From NCBI RefSeq assembly GCF_000348745.1, contig NC_020812.1, positions 1,125,444 through 1,189,443 of the forward strand: 64,000 nucleotides of DNA. Reading direction: 5' to 3'. Shown piece by piece: positions 25,887 through 34,761 of this stretch. Origin of the DNA: Micavibrio aeruginosavorus EPB. Its GTDB lineage: Bacteria > Pseudomonadota > Alphaproteobacteria > Micavibrionales > Micavibrionaceae. The position numbers and the translations under genes are program-made. Under the pieces are notes generated by a model. The model was not told the origin of the DNA and did no database searches. It saw only the letters and a program-made list of their open reading frames with translations. Position 1 is the first letter of the stretch, and every line of letters starts with the position of its first letter.

Positions 25887-26042
25887 TCAATGGTCTGTCC
25901 GCTCATGCGGCGGGGGCTGGGCCCGGGCTTCGGTCTCGGTCTGCCGCTCCCGGCGCGCTTGCGCTTCTTTGGTGACTTGGGCGCTGATTGCAGCACTCAT
26001 GGCTTCGCCAACACGGTGCATGCCCTCAATGAAATCTCTCAT
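25887..26042 (-). CDS. Small hypothetical protein (51 aa)
   Basis: 51 codons from ATG 26042 to TGA 25887-25889. The sequence starts MRDFIEGMHRVGEAMSAAIS and continues as a charged, Arg/Glu/Gln-rich helix ending in a Pro-rich tail. Third codon positions are strongly G/C-biased, like the true genes around it, and ggaaagg stands about 10 nt before the ATG. No family is recognised; an amphipathic coiled-coil-like helix is plausible. It lies 148 bp upstream of gap on the same strand and could share its transcript. Confidence 0.5.
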   Translation of the reverse strand: MRDFIEGMHRVGEAMSAAISAQVTKEAQARRERQTETEARAQPPPHERTDH

Positions 26043-26198
26043 GTTTTCAGTGCCTTTCCATATCCTCTATATTTTCATTTTGCGATAAAATTATGAAAAC
26101 TTTATTAGCAACAGGAAATATAACCCGCGCGCTTGAGAAAGCTTGACCGCCTTTCCTGTAAATGAGAATGATTTGCATCAATGAGGCAGGAGCGTTTT

Positions 26199-26897
26199 AT
26201 GAGCACATCCCAAAAACTGGACACCCCAAAATTGGACACGTGGACGACATCGCAGGAAGAAGAAGACCGCATGGTCCCTGGCCATATGCACCATTGGCAA
26301 ACCATGATCGGCCATGTGCGCGAACGGGATTTGCGGCATAAAACCATTCTGGATTTTGGTTGTAACCAGGGCGGGTTTATCCAGATGTTGTTCAACACCC
26401 TGCCATTCGCCCGGGCCGTTGGTGTGGATATTGCCGAAGGGTCGTTGGCCAAGGCCCGCGCGCGGAACCAGTTCGCCCCGGCCGATTTTTACCATTCCAG
26501 CCAGTTGCCCGGCATGGCCAATACATTCGACATGGCCTTCAGCCACGAGGTCATTTATTTGTTGCCGGATTTACACGCCCATGCCAAAGACATGGCGCAG
26601 GTTTTGAAGCCGGGCGGGGTGTATTACGCCGCAACCGGGTGCCATACGGATAACCCCCATTGGGCCGATTGGCACAAAGCGATCAGCGATTATTCGAATA
26701 TTACCGTGCCGCATTACGCGTTGGATGATTACGCGAGCGCATTTGCCGCGAACGGGTTCGCGATCGAGGCCAAACAATTCCGCAGTGATGGGTTCATCGC
26801 GGTGGAGCCGGATGACACGGTGTATTACCCGAAGCTGATCGACAAACTGAATTATTACAGCCAGACGAAAATTCTGTTCCGCTTTGTAAAGGTATAG
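26199..26897 (+). CDS. Class I SAM-dependent methyltransferase
   Basis: 232 residues. Motif I is ILDFGCNQGGFIQ around 53-65, followed by the acidic VGVDIAEGS and the post-motif FDMAFSHEVIYLLPDL, then VLKPGGVYYAATGCH, all typical of the Methyltransf_11/25 fold. Substrate unknown. Start ATG 26199 follows aggag by about 7 nt. It is 5 nt upstream of an alpha/beta hydrolase gene; the pair may act on one small molecule. A Fur-like but imperfect AT-rich element (about 26162-26182) lies upstream. Confidence 0.8.
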   Translation: MSTSQKLDTPKLDTWTTSQEEEDRMVPGHMHHWQTMIGHVRERDLRHKTILDFGCNQGGFIQMLFNTLPFARAVGVDIAEGSLAKARARNQFAPADFYHSSQLPGMANTFDMAFSHEVIYLLPDLHAHAKDMAQVLKPGGVYYAATGCHTDNPHWADWHKAISDYSNITVPHYALDDYASAFAANGFAIEAKQFRSDGFIAVEPDDTVYYPKLIDKLNYYSQTKILFRFVKV

Positions 26898-26902
26898 GGC
26901 CG

Positions 26903-27796
26903 ATGAAAAACGCATTCCCGCACACAGGCATGGTTGATGCCGCCGATGGTTCAGGGTACCGGATTTATTTTGAATCCTATGGCCCCGCCGACGCGCCGGC
27001 CTTTGTCATGGTGCATGGAAATTCCGGGAATGTGTTTGATACGTCGAAATTGTCGATGTGGGATTTGTCATCCCAGCGTGTGATCATCATTCATGCGCGC
27101 GGCGTTGGCCTGTCGACCCCGGCGGGAAGCGTGAAGGAAAACCTGTATCCCAATCTGGCCGATGATATTGAAACCGTTCGCACCCATCTGGGTTTGGGTT
27201 CGGTCAGCCTGTTCGGCTGGTCCGCCGGGGCGGCTGTGTGTGCCATTTACGCCAATAAATATCCGCAAAATGTGCGCGACATCGTGTTTTACGGTGCGTT
27301 CATGGGCGGACGAAAAGAGCTGGAAAACTATTACCAGCGCAGCCAGCAACAATACCCTGATGGATGGAAAAAATTCTGCGCGAATTTCGGGCCGCAAGGC
27401 GCGTTTTTTGCCGTTCTATCCGCCAATACGTTCCTGCTGTGGGGAACGGCGCAGGAAAAACGCGATGTCGCATTGGCGTATGAACGCATTTTCGGCCCGT
27501 GCAATGCCAGTGGGGCTGATCTGGACCGTCTGGTCGCCAACCGCGTCGTTTTCGCCAATATGGTTGACCAGAATTTCGGTATTCCGTTCCGGGCCACACT
27601 TCCCGTTCCGCCAAACGCCAAATTCATTCGCGGGGCCAATGATTACATCGGCACGCCCACAGCCGGCGAAACCATCATAGACAATGCGGGCCATGATGTG
27701 CATGACCCGCATGTTCAGATGGTTTTGAAAGGCGTTTTGGCAGGCCTTAGCGCGCCAGCTTCGCCTGCACCTTCTCTACAACCGCCTCAGCCGTAA
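26903..27796 (+). CDS. Alpha/beta hydrolase, proline iminopeptidase-like
   Basis: 297 residues. Oxyanion motif VMVHGNSG near 33-40, HARGVGLSTPAGS (compare DxRGxGxS of peptidase S33 proteins), nucleophile elbow GWSAGAA around 110-116 and terminal His in DNAGHDVHD near 262. The acid is probably the Asp in RGANDYIG. The substrate could be an ester, amide or peptide. The Pro-rich tail (APASPAPSLQPPQP) is encoded within a 50-bp overlap with the convergent tkt gene. It follows the methyltransferase by 5 nt. Confidence 0.78.
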   Translation: MKNAFPHTGMVDAADGSGYRIYFESYGPADAPAFVMVHGNSGNVFDTSKLSMWDLSSQRVIIIHARGVGLSTPAGSVKENLYPNLADDIETVRTHLGLGSVSLFGWSAGAAVCAIYANKYPQNVRDIVFYGAFMGGRKELENYYQRSQQQYPDGWKKFCANFGPQGAFFAVLSANTFLLWGTAQEKRDVALAYERIFGPCNASGADLDRLVANRVVFANMVDQNFGIPFRATLPVPPNAKFIRGANDYIGTPTAGETIIDNAGHDVHDPHVQMVLKGVLAGLSAPASPAPSLQPPQP

Positions 27797-29753
27797 TGCC
27801 GAAATGTTTGTAGAGGATTTCCGCCGGTGCGGATTCACCGAAGGTGGACATGCCGACGAAAATGCCATGCGGGCCGATCAAACGGTCCCACGGCATGCGG
27901 ATGGCGGCTTCGACCGCGACCTTGATCGTGTCGTTGCAGACGAAGGACATGAAATATTCCTTGTCCTGTTCCATGAACAAATCCAGGCACGGGACAGACA
28001 CGACGCGGGTCGGTGTTCCGGCGGCGTCCAGTTTTGCTTTTGCATCCATCGCAATTTCAACTTCGGACCCCGACGCGAAAATCGTGACCTTTGCATCCTT
28101 GGCATCGGCCAGAATATAGGCCCCGCGGGCGGAGAGGTTTTCATCCGTGTGCGTGGTGCGCAGGACTTTCAGGTTCTGGCGGGTCAGCGCCATGATGGAC
28201 GGAGCAGTCTTTTTGTTGATCGCCAGTTCCCAGCATTCCGCTGTTTCCACACCGTCGCACGGACGGAACGTGTAGGTGTTCGGAATGGCGCGCAAGGCGG
28301 CCAGATGTTCCACCGCCTGGTGTGTCGGGCCATCTTCGCCAAGGCCGATGGAATCGTGCGTCATCACATGGATGACACGCTGTTTCATCAATGCGCCCAG
28401 ACGAATGGACGGGCGGCAATAATCGGCGAAGGACAGGAATGTCCCGGCATACGGAATGATTCCGCCATGCAGGGCCATGCCGTTCATCATCGCGGCCATG
28501 CCGTGTTCGCGTACGCCGTAATGGATATATTGGCCGTTATAATGGCCGGGGGTGATGTTGGCGGGGCCTTTGATCTGGGTCATCACCGACCCCGTCAAAT
28601 CCGCCGACCCACCGATCAGCTCGGCCACAGCCGGAACCAGTTTTTCCAGCACTTTGCCGGATGTTTTGCGGGTGGCGTCGGCTTTGGCATCGGCACTGAA
28701 TTGTTTTTTCAGCTCATTAACCAGCGGGGCAATATCCTTGGATACATCACCAGCCAGCGTTTTAACGAACGCAGCCTTCTGGGCCGAGGCGTCCAGCCGT
28801 TCATTCCATGCAGCATAGTTGCTGGCACCACGGCGGCCAGCATCGCGCCATGCGGCCAGAACATCATCCGGAATTTCGAACGGAGCGTGCGGCCAGTTGA
28901 GGTTTTTACGCGCGCCCGCAATTTCATCGGTGCCCAACGGTGATCCATGGGATGATGATTTGTTTTCCTTCGTCGGTGCGCCAAAACCGATTTTTGTTTT
29001 GCAGCGGATAATGCTCGGCTTATCGGTTGTTTTGGCATGGGCGATGGCGTGTTCAATCGCGGCCATGTCGTGACCGTCAACCGTTTGCACATCCCAGTGA
29101 TAGGATTCAAATCGTTTGGTTACATCATCGGAATAAGACAGCGATGTCGGGCCGTCAATCGAGATGCCGTTATCATCATACATAACGATCAGTTTGGAGA
29201 GTTTCAGGTGCCCGGCCAGTGCGCAGGCTTCGTGGCTGATCCCTTCCATCAAATCGCCGTCGGACGCGATAACATAGGTCCAGTGATTGACCAGATCATC
29301 GCCAAAGCGGGCGTTCAAAATCCGTTCGGCCATCGCAAAGCCCGGGGCGGTTGAAATACCCTGTCCCAGCGGGCCGGTGGTGATTTCAATGCCGGCGCTT
29401 GGCATCACTTCCGGGTGCCCGGCGGTAATGGCGTGCAACTGGCGGAAATTTTTGATCTGGTCCAACGTCATCTTCTCATACCCGAGGAGGTAGAGCAGGG
29501 CGTATTGCAACATCGACCCATGCCCGGCGGACAGGATGAAACGGTCGCGGTCGGCCCATTCCGGATGTTTGGCGTCAAAATTCATGAATTTGGTGAACAG
29601 CACCGTGGCCACATCGGCCATGCCCATCGGCATGCCGGGGTGGCCGGAATTGGCTTTCTCCACGGCATCCATGGCCAGGGCGCGAATGGCGTTGGACATG
29701 GTTTTCAAATCGGGGGCGGCATTGGTCATGATCTTGGCGCTCGTTTGGGTCAT
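27747..29753 (-). CDS. tkt: Transketolase
   Basis: 668 residues. Transfers two-carbon units between ketose and aldose phosphates in the pentose phosphate pathway using thiamine diphosphate. Seen: the ANSGHPGMPMG start region, HGSMLQYALLYLLGY, the ThDP motif beginning GDGDLMEG-like ASDGDLMEGISHEA ending in the NG of DDNGISIDG, the HDSIGLGEDGPTHQ catalytic loop and YVHNS-free C-terminal domain ending VQAKLAR. Start ATG 29753 follows gagg; the longer frame to 29786 has no SD. The 3' end overlaps the convergent hydrolase by 50 bp. Confidence 0.95.
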   Translation of the reverse strand: MTQTSAKIMTNAAPDLKTMSNAIRALAMDAVEKANSGHPGMPMGMADVATVLFTKFMNFDAKHPEWADRDRFILSAGHGSMLQYALLYLLGYEKMTLDQIKNFRQLHAITAGHPEVMPSAGIEITTGPLGQGISTAPGFAMAERILNARFGDDLVNHWTYVIASDGDLMEGISHEACALAGHLKLSKLIVMYDDNGISIDGPTSLSYSDDVTKRFESYHWDVQTVDGHDMAAIEHAIAHAKTTDKPSIIRCKTKIGFGAPTKENKSSSHGSPLGTDEIAGARKNLNWPHAPFEIPDDVLAAWRDAGRRGASNYAAWNERLDASAQKAAFVKTLAGDVSKDIAPLVNELKKQFSADAKADATRKTSGKVLEKLVPAVAELIGGSADLTGSVMTQIKGPANITPGHYNGQYIHYGVREHGMAAMMNGMALHGGIIPYAGTFLSFADYCRPSIRLGALMKQRVIHVMTHDSIGLGEDGPTHQAVEHLAALRAIPNTYTFRPCDGVETAECWELAINKKTAPSIMALTRQNLKVLRTTHTDENLSARGAYILADAKDAKVTIFASGSEVEIAMDAKAKLDAAGTPTRVVSVPCLDLFMEQDKEYFMSFVCNDTIKVAVEAAIRMPWDRLIGPHGIFVGMSTFGESAPAEILYKHFGITAEAVVEKVQAKLAR

Positions 29754-29962
29754 TGGGGCCTCGTTTGCTGAATTGTGGACATACAATGCCGGGGGGAAAG
29801 CCCCCGGTCAATAAGGTGTGTTTCCGCCATTTTTCACAGGCCTGTGGATGCAATTGTGGACAACGTCCGCCCGGTCTTGACCCGGCGGCTGGAAGGCTGA
29901 TAATGGCCCGGTTTTCGGGTGTTGTATTACCGTTTTTTGAGACGATTTAGAGGGGCTTTCAC

Positions 29963-30208
29963 GTGTCCACAGCGATCCTTAATGCTTTGAGTGGCCTTGA
30001 CGATGTGATTGACCGGCTGGAGCAAAATATGGCTCGCCGGGAAAAGGAAACCAAAAGCGCCGTATCCAAAAAGTCCGGCCAGCCGGATTTGTTCAGCGTT
30101 CCGCAACCGCGGACCAGCGGCACCGTTGTCACGCTGGATTCCGCCGTTTTGGCACGCAAACTGGATGTGGCGATCAGCCGCGTCGAAGAATTGCTGAAAG
30201 AGGGTTAA
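29963..30208 (+). CDS. Small coiled-coil protein upstream of zapA (ZauP/DUF4164-like)
   Basis: 81 residues from GTG 29963, with agggg 8 nt upstream. Two heptad-rich helices (LSGLDDVIDRLEQNMARREKE, about 8-28, trimmed for reading, and LDSAVLARKLDVAISRVEELL, about 58-78) flank a short linker. In Caulobacter a comparable coiled-coil protein, ZauP, is encoded with ZapA and the two focus the Z-ring; position and features fit that role, but residue-level similarity is only inferred. It lies 4 nt upstream of zapA. Confidence 0.68.
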   Translation: MSTAILNALSGLDDVIDRLEQNMARREKETKSAVSKKSGQPDLFSVPQPRTSGTVVTLDSAVLARKLDVAISRVEELLKEG

Positions 30209-30212
30209 GAAC

Positions 30213-30566
30213 ATGGCCGAGGTCAGCCTAGCCATTCATGGAAAAGCCTACGGCATCGCATGCGATGACGGGCAGGAAGCCCGCGTGCGTGAGCTGGGTA
30301 AGTATATTGACGCCCGCATGCGTGAAATCGCCTCCGCTGGCGCGGCGACCAACGAGCCGCATTTGCTGGTTCTGACGGCGCTGGTTCTGGCGGATGAGGT
30401 GTATGATCTGCGTGGCGCGCTGCAGGCCCAGATGGCCGCCCAGCACCAGCAAGAAATGGCCCATGCCGCCCAAATGGATTCCGAAGAAGAACGCCAAGTT
30501 GTTGATGCAATTAACCATTTGGCCGCCCGCATTGAATCCGTTGCGGCCCGGTTGCAGAAGATTTAA
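30213..30566 (+). CDS. zapA: Cell division protein ZapA
   Basis: 117 residues. The N-terminal ZapA domain (VSLAIHGKAYGIACDDGQEARVRELGKYID region, residues 4-33, and LLVLTALVLADEVYDL near 50-65) is followed by a C-terminal coiled coil. Binds and bundles FtsZ protofilaments at midcell. It starts 4 nt after the partner gene and ends before a terminator; 6S RNA and 5-formyl-THF cyclo-ligase follow, the classic proteobacterial zapA-ssrS-ygfA order. Confidence 0.9.
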   Translation: MAEVSLAIHGKAYGIACDDGQEARVRELGKYIDARMREIASAGAATNEPHLLVLTALVLADEVYDLRGALQAQMAAQHQQEMAHAAQMDSEEERQVVDAINHLAARIESVAARLQKI

Positions 30567-30592
30567 GCAAAAATACGAAAGCTGAACGTGTT

Positions 30593-30630
30593 ATCCCGGG
30601 GAACGCCTGTGCGTTGATCCGGGATTTTTG
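30593..30630 (+). terminator. zapA terminator
   Basis: Stem atcccgg (30593-30599) with ccgggat (30619-30625), plus an inner aacgc/gcgtt stem, followed by ttttt. It separates zapA from 6S RNA. Confidence 0.8.
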
Positions 30631-30659
30631 CTATTGGGAGACTGTTTTATGAAGAAAAT

Positions 30660-30688
30660 TATGGTTTTTACGGGATTTAACCTATAAT
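30660..30688 (+). promoter_or_regulatory. 6S RNA promoter
   Basis: A perfect -10 tataat at 30683-30688 precedes the predicted 6S RNA start by about 7 nt. The -35 region (around 30660-30665) is poorly conserved. Confidence 0.6.
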
Positions 30689-30694
30689 CATAAG

Positions 30695-30870
30695 CAGGCA
30701 AAAGGACCGCTGGGGCTCTCGAACACACCTTAATCCCTCGGGCCGATAGTCTTTTCGCGCGGGTGCTGCCTCTGTCCGGACCGTGGTCTGGTTATGTGGT
30801 GCCCAACCTGGTGAGTTGGGCCAGTAGCGGATAAGATGCATGTGTACGGTTCGCCTGGCACCTTTTGCTC
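30695..30870 (+). ncRNA. ssrS: 6S RNA
   Basis: About 175 nt in the conserved slot between zapA and the cyclo-ligase gene. The ends pair: gcaaaagg (30698-30705) with ccttttgc (30861-30868). The interior is G/C-rich helix interrupted by a central open region, as in 6S RNA, which mimics an open promoter and sequesters the housekeeping sigma-70 holoenzyme in stationary phase. The exact 5' and 3' ends are estimates. The -10 box just upstream supports transcription from here. Confidence 0.82.
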
Positions 30871-30905
30871 CTTTCTAATCATTTCCTGACGCCAGATTCC
30901 AGTTT

Positions 30906-31484
30906 ATGACCGAAAACCCCAAGGACAGTATGCGCCGCGAAGCGAAGCGCCACCGTGACCGGATTGATCTGGTCGATGGCGATGCGGACCGGGCTGCCGA
31001 TTTGTTCATGGAAACAATCGCGCCAAAACCGGACCAGATCGTCGCCCTGTACTGGCCCAAGGGGCGTGAATTCGATACATTGCCATTGATGGAACGGCTG
31101 CTGGCCGCGGGGATAATCTGTGCCTTGCCCGTGGTGGTAAAGGATGAATGGCTGTTGCGTTTTGTGGCGTGGAATGATGGTGATGCGCTGGCCGATGGTC
31201 CGTATGGATTGAAACAGCCACCCGTCGATGCCAATACGGTCTTTGTCGACCCGGATATTTTTATCGTGCCGTTGTTGGCCTTTGATCGGCGTGGAAATCG
31301 CCTGGGATATGGCGGCGGATATTACGATGAAACGCTCCGCCATTACCGTGCCATGAAAGACATTGTTGCGGTTGGGTATGGCTATGCGGAGCAGGCGGTG
31401 CTGTTCAACCTGCCCGCCGAAGACCATGATCAGAAACTGGATTACATGATTACGCCGCTCGGTGTGCAGCGGTTCACGGATTGA
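30906..31484 (+). CDS. 5-formyltetrahydrofolate cyclo-ligase
   Basis: 192 residues (YgfA/MTHFS family). Converts 5-formyl-THF to 5,10-methenyl-THF with ATP. Signatures: the N-terminal RREAKRHRDRIDL helix, the substrate region YWPKGREFDT and VDPDIFIVPLLAFDRRGNRLGYGGGYYD, with the phosphate-binding GYGGGYYD loop near 139-146. It lies directly downstream of 6S RNA and is often co-transcribed with it. Confidence 0.92.
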   Translation: MTENPKDSMRREAKRHRDRIDLVDGDADRAADLFMETIAPKPDQIVALYWPKGREFDTLPLMERLLAAGIICALPVVVKDEWLLRFVAWNDGDALADGPYGLKQPPVDANTVFVDPDIFIVPLLAFDRRGNRLGYGGGYYDETLRHYRAMKDIVAVGYGYAEQAVLFNLPAEDHDQKLDYMITPLGVQRFTD

Positions 31485-31518
31485 ATACTTCATAGCCTTG
31501 TGGGAGGGCATCAACATA

Positions 31519-31621
31519 TTCCCCCTCCCAGAGGGAGGGGGTTAGGGGGAGGGGATCGCATGTCGCCATAATTGGCGCGGCCTTATCCCCCCACCCCAAC
31601 CCTCCCCCTTTAGGGGAGGGA
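31519..31621. repeat. G/C-rich intergenic inverted-repeat element
   Basis: Dense C-runs and G-runs form nested hairpins: ccctccc with gggaggg at the left, a 17-nt imperfect inverted repeat (ggttagggggaggggat against atccccccaccccaacc, three mismatches), and ccctccccc with ggggaggg at the right. It occupies nearly the whole gap between the cyclo-ligase and phosphoesterase genes. Its right end may carry the SD for the next gene. Confidence 0.65.
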
Positions 31622-31644
31622 GTAACGAAGAGAAAGAGAACATA

Positions 31645-32463
31645 ATGCGTATTTTGTTTATCGGCGATGTGTATGGACGAACAGGGCGTGATGCGCTGGC
31701 CAAACATTTGCCAACATTGCGGGAAAAATTGAAGCCCGATGTTGTGATTGTGAACGGCGAAAACGCCGCGCATGGTATTGGGATTACCGAAGCCATCTGC
31801 AAAGAATTTTATGGTATCGGTGTGGATGTCATCACCACGGGCAACCATGTATGGGACCAGCGCGAAATTATTTCCTATATCGACCGCGACCCGAAATTGC
31901 TGCGCCCGTTGAATTTCCCAAAAGGCACGCCGGGCAAGGGGGCGTATAAACACACGCTGTCCGATGGTCGTTCCATTTTGATTGTGAACGCCATGGCGCG
32001 TATTTTCATGGACCCGCTGGATTGTCCGTTTGTGGCCATGAATGAATTGATCAATTCCTATCGCATGGGGCCGGGCGGTGTGAACGCCATCTTCCTCGAT
32101 TTCCACGGTGAAGCGACCAGCGAAAAAATGGCCATGGGCCACCATTTGGATGGCCGTGTTTCAGTTGTTGTCGGCACGCACACCCATGTCCCAACGGCCG
32201 ATGTACAAATTTTCAACGGTGGCACCGCCTATCAATCTGACGCGGGCATGACCGGCGATTACGACAGTGTGATTGGCGTGCGCAAAGACATTCCGATTGG
32301 TCGTTTCATCCGCAAAATGTACACGGAAAAATTCGCTCCAACCGATGGCGAAGCCACGGTGTGCGGATTATTTGTTGAGACGGACGATCGCAATGGATGG
32401 GCGAAAAATGCCGGTGCCGTGCGCATTGGCCCGCGGTTGAAGGAAGAAATTCCGGCGTTTTAA
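31645..32463 (+). CDS. YmdB-like metallophosphoesterase (TIGR00282)
   Basis: 272 residues. Calcineurin-like phosphoesterase of the YmdB family (2',3'-cyclic nucleotide phosphodiesterase in Bacillus). Metal-ligand motifs: GDVYGRTGR at 7-15 (Asp8), VIVNGENAAHG at about 35-45 (Asn/Glu), TTGNHVWDQ at about 66-74 and VVVGTHTHVPTAD near 173-185. Cytoplasmic; likely role in RNA or cyclic-nucleotide metabolism. ATG follows a purine-rich stretch (gaagagaaagaga). Confidence 0.9.
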   Translation: MRILFIGDVYGRTGRDALAKHLPTLREKLKPDVVIVNGENAAHGIGITEAICKEFYGIGVDVITTGNHVWDQREIISYIDRDPKLLRPLNFPKGTPGKGAYKHTLSDGRSILIVNAMARIFMDPLDCPFVAMNELINSYRMGPGGVNAIFLDFHGEATSEKMAMGHHLDGRVSVVVGTHTHVPTADVQIFNGGTAYQSDAGMTGDYDSVIGVRKDIPIGRFIRKMYTEKFAPTDGEATVCGLFVETDDRNGWAKNAGAVRIGPRLKEEIPAF

Positions 32464-32484
32464 CATGTTCGTCTTATCGGCGAT

Positions 32485-33054
32485 CTACACCCGATTAATA
32501 TAATCCAAATCCACCCCATATCGTTCCGGGTGCTTGTCAAAGTATCGGGCGCACGCATCGTTCAGAGCGTCGATCAATTCGCGCCCTTGTTTGCCACCAT
32601 GTCCCGTAACACCGCCCAGGATAATCGCGCGGATGGTCGCGTGGAAAGCGGTGACGATTTCCATGGCGTCGGGGTCGGGGTTTTCGATGACTTCCAGGAA
32701 TTGCACCAGACGGTCGGAAATGCTGGTGATCAAAGCATAATGAAACATGCCGCCATTGGCCTTTAACTGCATCACCGGATAGATGACGCCCGCGATCAAT
32801 TCTTCCGGATCGTCGCTGGGTTTGCGGGCTTTGACGCGGTCAATGCCCTTCATCAGGGAGGCCAGATAAATTTCCGCCAGTGGCGCGAAATCAACCGCGT
32901 TGTTTTCCAGCAGGGTTTGCGCCTTGTCCAGAATGTCATCGCCAATCCCGCCCGTGCCGACTTTTTCCTTCAACAGGTTTGGCGGGCGGATAAACTCGGC
33001 CTTGCGGCGTTGGGGTTGGGAAAAATGCGGGGTGTTGGCGTTGTCGTCCATCAT
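32485..33054 (-). CDS. Conserved-looking hypothetical protein (189 aa)
   Basis: 189 residues; family not recognised. After a hydrophilic N-terminus (about 1-45) the protein is mainly helical, with ILDKAQTLLENN, FAPLAEIYLASLMKGID, IAGVIYPVMQLKANG and AIILGGVTGHGGKQG; a Gly-rich GGVTGHGGKQG loop is notable. No signal peptide or transmembrane segment. Codon use is like the neighbours. It lies 23 nt downstream of the response regulator on the same strand, so it may belong to that signalling unit. Confidence 0.7.
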   Translation of the reverse strand: MMDDNANTPHFSQPQRRKAEFIRPPNLLKEKVGTGGIGDDILDKAQTLLENNAVDFAPLAEIYLASLMKGIDRVKARKPSDDPEELIAGVIYPVMQLKANGGMFHYALITSISDRLVQFLEVIENPDPDAMEIVTAFHATIRAIILGGVTGHGGKQGRELIDALNDACARYFDKHPERYGVDLDYINRV

Positions 33055-33077
33055 ATGGGCCTTCCGCTGTTTAACGC

Positions 33078-33716
33078 TTAAATAAAATCAATATCTTCGG
33101 GACGTAAATTAAAACGGTCGCCTTTGCCCATGCCGGCACGTTCACGAATGCGGCGCAGGTTTTCGTGGGCGTCGCTCACTTGCTGCTGGCGCATGGATTG
33201 CATCAGAACGGCGCTTGGGCTGTCGGTATCGCGGCGGAACGGACCGGAATGAACACCGCCGGGTGCGACACGGTTGCGGCGGCGATCGGGGCCAAAGAAA
33301 TTGCCGGAACGGACAAATTGACGCGGGCGTTCAATCACCTGCGCCAGACGTTTGTACAAATCGCGGGCGTTAAAAGGTTTCACCAAAAATTCGGTGACCC
33401 CCGCATCGCGCGCCTGTAGCACGCGGCGACGTTCGCTGAACCCTGTCATCAGGATCACGGGTACATATGGGTTCGGGCTTTTCGGATCGTTGCGGATCTT
33501 GCGGGTGAAGGCGATGCCGTCCACCGGTTTCATCATCCAGTCGGCGATGACCATGTCCGGGTTATATTTGCAAAATTGTTCAAAGCCGGATTCGCCGTTC
33601 GGGGCGCTGATCACCGTGCCGACACCAAAGGTGGTCAGCAGGGCCTTGGTAATTTCCAGCATCGGCTGGTTGTCTTCAACAACCAGAATGGTGATGCGGT
33701 TAAGCTGATACGTCAT
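33078..33716 (-). CDS. CheY-like response regulator with basic C-terminal tail
   Basis: 212 residues from ATG 33716; the ORF extends to 33770 without SD support. Receiver domain residues 8-125: acidic pair Glu14-Asp15, phospho-acceptor Asp59 (MVIADWMM), Thr91 and Lys113 (FLVKPFNA). The remaining 85 residues are Arg-rich and disordered (FGPDRRRNRVAPGG), with no recognised output domain. No histidine kinase is nearby, so it probably signals through protein contacts. The next gene on the strand (32485) may be its partner. Confidence 0.83.
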   Translation of the reverse strand: MTYQLNRITILVVEDNQPMLEITKALLTTFGVGTVISAPNGESGFEQFCKYNPDMVIADWMMKPVDGIAFTRKIRNDPKSPNPYVPVILMTGFSERRRVLQARDAGVTEFLVKPFNARDLYKRLAQVIERPRQFVRSGNFFGPDRRRNRVAPGGVHSGPFRRDTDSPSAVLMQSMRQQQVSDAHENLRRIRERAGMGKGDRFNLRPEDIDFI

Positions 33717-33992
33717 GATCTGACCGCTTGTCGTATGGTTTTTGCGTGAATGTGAAGATACCCGGCCCACTTCTCCCTTTATATTAAAGGGGTTAGCTTG
33801 CCAGAGATTTAACGATTACGGAAAACAGGAACGCGGCACACAAAAAATCGTACCACATTTGTGTGGGTTGGCAAACGTGCTATTCTGAAAGGGCCTTGCG
33901 AAAGGCGCGGGAATCCGGCATTTTTGGCCGTTTCCGGTGATCCGGATTCTCTTTTTGTTCACGGTCTAAAACCCCCAATACAAGATACGCAC
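33717..33992. other. Divergent intergenic region
   Basis: 276 bp between the response regulator and yebC. I see no gene. An inverted pair around 33836-33871 (ccacatttgtgtgg) is present. The plus-strand frame is open from 33861 into yebC, but the conserved YebC N-terminus starts at 33993. Confidence 0.5.
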
Positions 33993-34745
33993 ATGGCAGG
34001 TCATTCCCAGTTTAAAAACATCATGCACCGTAAAGGGCGTCAGGACGCCAAGCGGGCAAAGGTCTTCACAAAAATCGGGCGCGAAATCATTGTCGCGGTC
34101 AAGGGCGGTGGTTCCGACCCCGGCGCGAACCCGCGTTTGCGGGCGGCCATGTTGTGGGCGCGTGAAGAAAACATGCCGAACGACCGCATCAAACGCGCGA
34201 TCGACAGTGCGATGGGCGTGGGCGCGGACGATAACTACGAAGAAATTCGTTACGAAGGTTACGGCCCCGGCGGTGTCGCCATTGTGGTTGAAGCCCTGAC
34301 CAACAACCGCAACCGCACGGCGGGTGATGTGCGTGCCACATTCTCGAAATACGGCGGCAATTTGGGTGAAACCAATTCGGTCAGCTTTATGTTCGATCAT
34401 GTCGGGCAAATTTTGTACCCGGCCAAAACAGCCAGTGCCGACGCCATGTTCGAAGCCGCCGTTGAATGCGGGGCCGACAATTGTGAAAGCACGGACGATG
34501 GCCATGAAATCACATGCCAGCCGGATGATTTTGCGGCTGTACGCGATGCGCTGGAAGAAAAACTGGGCGCGCCGGAGAAATCCGCCCTGGTTTGGAAACC
34601 CAATGTGATGGCGGAAGTGAGTGAAGAGCAGGCAAAAACATTGCTGAAACTTCTCGACGTGCTGGAAGATAATGATGACGTGCAAAACGTCACCACAAAC
34701 TTCGAAGTATCCGACGAAATCATGGAACGGTTGCTCGCGTCTTAA
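33993..34745 (+). CDS. yebC: YebC/PmpR-family protein
   Basis: 250 residues. Starts [20 protein letters not shown], the invariant family N-terminus (which fixes the start at ATG 33993), and carries [26 protein letters not shown] and [22 protein letters not shown]. These proteins bind DNA as regulators and, in recent work, help translation elongation through difficult stretches. Placement directly upstream of ruvC is the usual arrangement. Confidence 0.95.
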   Translation: MAGHSQFKNIMHRKGRQDAKRAKVFTKIGREIIVAVKGGGSDPGANPRLRAAMLWAREENMPNDRIKRAIDSAMGVGADDNYEEIRYEGYGPGGVAIVVEALTNNRNRTAGDVRATFSKYGGNLGETNSVSFMFDHVGQILYPAKTASADAMFEAAVECGADNCESTDDGHEITCQPDDFAAVRDALEEKLGAPEKSALVWKPNVMAEVSEEQAKTLLKLLDVLEDNDDVQNVTTNFEVSDEIMERLLAS

Positions 34746-34761
34746 CCGGAAGGGGTCCCGC

